A stretch of DNA of 64,000 bases from NCBI GenBank assembly GCA_030686995.1, contig CM060680.1, positions 80,962,060-81,026,059 of the forward strand. The letters are read 5' to 3'. This document shows positions 59,916 through 64,000 of this stretch, one piece after another. Position 1 is the first letter of the stretch, and the number at the start of each line of letters is the position of its first letter. The DNA comes from Artemisia argyi (taxonomy: Eukaryota; Streptophyta; Magnoliopsida; Asterales; Asteraceae). The notes under the pieces are model-generated. The model made no database searches, was not told where the DNA came from, and saw only the letters and a list, made by a program, of their open reading frames with translations. The translations under genes were made by a program, and so were the position numbers.

Positions 59916-60470
59916 ATGAAGAATTTCACTTTCCTTTTAGTATTGGTTCTCCTGGCAACTCTCCCATTCAAGAACACCAGTGCTCAGACTTGCAAACCTA
60001 GTGGTGGAATACGAGGAATTAAACCACCACCTGGACAGTGCAACCAAATGAATGACTCGGATTGTTGTGTCCAGGGCAAGTTCTACACCACGTACACATG
60101 CTCACCTCCTGTGACAGGTGGTACGAAAGCCACACTTACGATCAATAGTTTCCAAAAGGGAGGTGATGGAGGTGGTCCATCGGAGTGTGACAACCAATAC
60201 CATTCTGATGACACACCAGTTGTCGCACTCTCAACCGGATGGTACAAGGGAGGGGAGAGGTGCCACAAGTATATTACGATAAATGGAAACGGGAGGAGTG
60301 TGAAGGCCATGGTTGTTGATGAGTGTGATTCTACAATGGGTTGTGATGCTGATCATGACTATCAACCACCTTGTCCCAACAATATTGTTGATGCATCAAA
60401 AGCAGTGTGGAAAGCGTTAGGTGTATCGGAGGATAACTGGGGAGATTTGGATATTACATGGTCAGAATGA
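59916..60470 (+). CDS. Kiwellin / ripening-related protein, type B, copy 4
   Basis: Intronless, 184 residues, intact. Signal peptide [18 protein letters not shown] plus KNTSA. All ten cysteines and type B marks. It differs from type B copy 1 by one signal-peptide residue (Ile to Leu), Asp to Glu before the seventh cysteine (GGERCHKY), and Asp instead of Tyr in WGDLDITW. Its 3' flank keeps the CATCAGATGGTCGAGTAGCC stretch also seen after the hybrid gene and lost after copies 1 and 3. With copy 1, this is one of only two full-length type B genes in the window. Confidence 0.93.
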   Translation: MKNFTFLLVLVLLATLPFKNTSAQTCKPSGGIRGIKPPPGQCNQMNDSDCCVQGKFYTTYTCSPPVTGGTKATLTINSFQKGGDGGGPSECDNQYHSDDTPVVALSTGWYKGGERCHKYITINGNGRSVKAMVVDECDSTMGCDADHDYQPPCPNNIVDASKAVWKALGVSEDNWGDLDITWSE

Positions 60471-61528
60471 GTGTATCTCCTCATGTAATTCGATCTGTAT
60501 TATGGTTGTTTTGGTTTATTGTTCATGTAAATGAAACGCGTGAATCTATACACATGACTAAATATATTGCAAACACACTCATTACATGTCCATCAGATGG
60601 TCGAGTAGCCAAATAAAGTTGGTGGTTTGTCCATCAATACGTACAATAACAAAATACACACATAAACTTATCCCGTTTAAAAAATTATTAGTCTCTCTTG
60701 TTCTTCTAGTGGGTTTCATTTCAGAATTTAGTTTCATAATTAGCTGGGATATAAAGACACTAATAGTACTACTTATTTCTTTATATTGGGTAGGCACAAT
60801 TTTAAAAAAAATAAAAGAGGTAAACTAGAGGTATGCATATTTTTTTAGGAAAAAAAAATTAAAAAAAAATAAATAAATAAATAAAGGACAAAAACGAGAC
60901 AAAATGGTACATAAGGAGAAATGAAACTAACACGAAAAAGCCAAACCATATATAACAGAATGTACAACACCAAGCTCATTGAAGTCTTTGTATTTTCTGA
61001 GAACCACAATGAACAAATTAAAACCAGAAGAAATCAGGAAGGCGCCATTGGAATATATAGTGGACTTGATTAGAGATACATTCCAACTCAGAAAAGCTTT
61101 GCTGCATTGTTGTATGATCCAGCGAAAGAATCATTTAGAGACTGCTGAAACTCTCGCCCAAGTTTCATACTTTGTACAACCGCACAGTTGTTTATCACAG
61201 CATTAATACATTAATGTGGAATAAGAGCATGCAAGTTTACCTATTATCGCAAGTGGAAGGTTGTTGGAGATAATGTGTTAATTACTGGAGTACATATGAT
61301 AGAAGTTATTTTACTGTTTTGCTCACAGCATATTTACTGCTTTTATTTTTCTATTTCAAATTAACAGTAAGAAAATTTTAATTGTTAATTGTACAAGAAT
61401 ATACTAAAACAACATAAATGATAGAGTAGCATACAGATAAATATTTACAAACTTGTTGATCATGGGTGACTTTGATAATTTCTTTTGCCACTGGAGAAGC
61501 TCAACTTTAAAAATCAATGAATTTGCAT

Positions 61529-61628
61529 TTATATTAAAGGGGGATTGCCAGTGACATGAGGCTTAAAAGGAGCAAACATTGAACTGAACAAAGATTGAAT
61601 CACGTGATTGAAGTTGCACCAAAAACTG
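61529..61628 (-). pseudogene. Gene fragment Y, copy 2, broken
   Basis: Counterpart of 38043-38144. Reads VQLQSRDSIFVQFNV and then a TAA in place of the RDPFQ segment because of a small indel and substitutions. Confidence 0.4.
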
Positions 61629-62223
61629 CTAAAATGTACTTTTTGGCTTAGTCACCCAGAGAATTCGCATACCACAGTGAAACTCCTAGTCATTGTTGGA
61701 AAAACAATGCTTTTCTAACCTCTCTATTTTAATGTTTAAAATAGACTTTTATATCATCCATGAATTAATATTCTGTGAGACCCTGGAATATGGCCTCGTC
61801 AGTCAGTTAAGTAGAGTTAGTGTAGTGTGAATATGGCCTCTCTTTACATATAAACTATAAAGATCTTGTAAACCATGAACTCGAATATGATGATGATAAT
61901 AATAATAATTAAAAGAATAACAATTCCAAAATAACTCTTGTCCAATTTGTCTTAAAGCCACCAATCTGATGTTCTGATTATATTAAAAAAAGATGTCCTA
62001 ACAGTCAAAATGAAACTTTTTATCTTTTATGGCTATCAGAGTGGACAAACTTGTAATCAACTATAGAGTAGACAATTTTGTTCTGTATGACAAATCAGTT
62101 GAAATGGCATGTCGCATTTCTTGATTTTATGATAAAGGTGAAGGTGCAACAGCGTTACAATTTTATCCATTTTCGACACAGAAATTAAAGACTACAATTT
62201 TGGCTTGTTGATGAGCCATAGTC

Positions 62224-62233
62224 TATAAAAAAG
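62224..62233 (+). promoter_or_regulatory. TATA box of type A gene 4
   Basis: TATAAAAAAG after GAGCCATAGTC, 74 bp before the ATG. Confidence 0.65.
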
Positions 62234-62306
62234 AAATCATGTTACCTTTGCAATTCATTCAAAACAAGTATAAAAACATATATACAAAAATACTCTAAGA
62301 TAGAAA

Positions 62307-62858
62307 ATGAAGAGCTTTTGTTTACTTTTTATCTTGGCTCTACTAGCAGCTTCGTCATTTGAAATAAAAGCTCAAACTTGCAAACCAAGTGGTGGTATCC
62401 GGGGAAAGAAACCACCCGCTGGACAATGCAATCGTGAAAATGATTCTGATTGTTGTATCCAGGGCAAGTTCTACACCACGTATACTTGCTCACCTCCAGT
62501 GACAAGTGGTACTAAAGCTACACTGACCATTAACAGTTTCCAAAAGGGAGGTGATGGTGGTGGTCCATCGGAGTGTGACAACCAATACCACTCTGATGAC
62601 ACACCAGTTGTCGCACTATCAACCGGATGGTACAAGGGAGGGGATAGGTGCCACAAGTATATTACGATTAATGGAAATGGGAGGAGCGTGAAGGCCATGG
62701 TTGTCGATGAGTGTGACTCTACAATGGGTTGTGATTCAGATCATGACTATCAACCACCTTGTCCTAACAATATCGTTGATGCATCAAAAGCAGTGTGGAA
62801 AGCCTTGGGAGTATCCGAAGATAATTGGGGAGATTTGGATATTACTTGGTCTGAATGA
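62307..62858 (+). CDS. Kiwellin / ripening-related protein, type A, copy 4
   Basis: Intronless, 183 residues, intact, with the MKSFCLLF signal peptide. One mature change relative to type A copy 1: Val to Ile at position 51, directly after the CC pair (DCCIQG). The remaining core is identical, ten cysteines kept. Partner of the intact type B gene at 59.9 kb, so this and the 24.8/27.2 pair are the two B-A pairs with both genes whole. The 3' flank carries a short (GT)n run where other copies have T runs, and then re-enters the 9 kb spacer sequence. Confidence 0.93.
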   Translation: MKSFCLLFILALLAASSFEIKAQTCKPSGGIRGKKPPAGQCNRENDSDCCIQGKFYTTYTCSPPVTSGTKATLTINSFQKGGDGGGPSECDNQYHSDDTPVVALSTGWYKGGDRCHKYITINGNGRSVKAMVVDECDSTMGCDSDHDYQPPCPNNIVDASKAVWKALGVSEDNWGDLDITWSE

Positions 62859-63199
62859 TTACATCTATTCTTATAAATATGTACAAAAGTTGTCATGCTT
62901 TATACTTGTGAATGTCTTTTGTGTGTGTGTGTGTACGGCGATTATATTTGTGAATGTAATATATATGCTATTAAATTGGGTATTCCGTAATATTATGTAT
63001 CAAAATTATTTCTTGTGTTTCATACAAGACTTTAATTAGACAAATAGGCTACTCATGCAGCCAAACAACTACAAAATACACTCTTTTAACTTTAGATGTT
63101 ACTAAACCACTAACTTTATGTGGGAATAATCCGAATTCAGATTTTAATGGCATAGATTGACAGAAACTACAAAAGTTGCATGTGTAAGCGACCAAATCT

Positions 63200-64000
63200 C
63201 AATCAATGAAATCAATCTTTAATTTCACATACAAATAATATTACCTTTATAGTCTTATAGATTACCCAAGAACAAGAAGAATTTGTACCACACGGTGGTA
63301 GAGATGGGACCAATAGAGTGACTAATATTTTAGCTACAAGATAATCGAATCGAGAAAGCAAAAAAGGAAGAAGTTGTAGATAGTTTTAACAACCGATACA
63401 ACATTAAACTCAATAAAAAAAATGTGTACTTCCAAAACATATTCATACTAGCTTATGACAAATTGAGCAACTTGAGGAATACGTAGTTGAATACATTCAT
63501 AATGATGATATGAAGTACATATTTAGAGTTATGAGCGGCCTAAAGGGTTTGAGCAAACATTTAGTTGGTTTATACTCCTTTTTAGGGTTTTGGTTGTTTT
63601 AATTTCTTTGCATATTTGCTTCATGTTTGTTTGTCTAATGTTTGTTTTCGAAATCATTGTTTTGTAGAAGGTTGTCCTGGACTTTATCCATGACAAGATT
63701 TCTTGAAGGACTAAAATTAGTTTTTTAAACAGAAAAAGAATGAAGCTGCCAAATACTTAGAAACATATGGTTTATAAAAATCTTTCTTCAAAAATTTAAA
63801 CTACACGGGATTCTTTGAAATTAGGTTCCTATCTACACTGTTATTAAATAGATATGATATGGTTTTCATCTAAGATATGGTATTTCTATGACGCATTTGT
63901 CGAGAGTGAGAGTTGCTAATAGTTTCTTATTAAAGGCGTTACTTTGTTGATATTGATTATGCCATGCTATTGTTAATGCTTTTTATTGCCAATGATGTTG
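63200..64000. other. Start of a third copy of the 9 kb spacer
   Basis: Matches 28.1-28.86 kb and 50.0-50.76 kb (for example CACACGGTGGTAGAGATGGG, TTTAGAGTTATGAGCGGC, ATGCTATTGTTAATGCTTT). It suggests that the array continues beyond the window. Confidence 0.75.

Larger units (their letters stand above)
44482..63200. repeat. Segmental duplication unit, copy 2
   Basis: Second copy of the block starting at 22730, with the same order of modules. It differs by a Cassandra insertion in the spacer, an extra inverted arm at 45.3 kb, expanded homopolymers and the absence of the CACTA, Stowaway and 3' truncation seen in copy 1. Past 63.2 kb the sequence again enters the start of the 9 kb spacer, so a further unit probably continues beyond the window. 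Confidence 0.85.

Overview
This window is nuclear DNA from a flowering plant, most likely a eudicot. It is AT-rich and gene-poor, with intronless secreted-protein genes, plant transposon families (CACTA, hAT, Mutator-like and PIF/Harbinger MITEs, a Cassandra TRIM, Ty1/copia and long-LTR elements) and long poly(A), (TA)n and (TTA)n tracts. I lean to Asteraceae from the general look of the PB1-like reading frame and the intergenic repeats, but cannot prove it. There is no bacterial-style organisation.

Left third (1-19.6 kb): a transposon landscape. An 8.4 kb minus-strand LTR element with about 3.1 kb LTRs and a non-coding interior (LARD-like) sits inside a PB1-like reading frame of a probable Mutator-like element, with a clean CTCCC target duplication. 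An AT-hook repeat reading frame lies upstream of it. Then come several MITEs with verifiable target duplications, two palindromic elements bounded by three (TA)n tracts, and a shrunken copia element with 125 bp LTRs.

Right two thirds (19.6-64 kb): a tandem array of nine kiwellin/ripening-related (RIPER) genes, all on the plus strand, seven intact and two broken. They fall into two types. Type A has signal peptides like MKSFCLLF and a mature start with GKKPPAGQC. Type B has MKNFTFLI and GIKPPPGQC. Genes are arranged as B-A pairs: 24.8/27.2, 37.4(broken)/38.9, 46.6(broken)/49.0 and 59.9/62.3 kb, preceded by one gene (20.0 kb) that is A-like at its 5' end and B-like at its 3' end. The region from 22.73 kb is repeated from 44.48 kb as a segmental duplication of about 21.8 kb, each copy holding B-A-9 kb spacer-B-A. 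Because paralogous copies lack particular insertions, empty sites can be read directly for a PIF/Harbinger-like element, a 4,000 bp CACTA element carrying host gene pieces (one resembling VPS35L) and a Cassandra TRIM with 5S-rRNA-like LTRs.

All intact kiwellin genes predict small secreted proteins with ten cysteines in the same order and a nearly invariant mature domain. The window is best read as an expanding, gene-converting cluster of apoplastic, probably defence-related proteins, embedded in active transposon territory.
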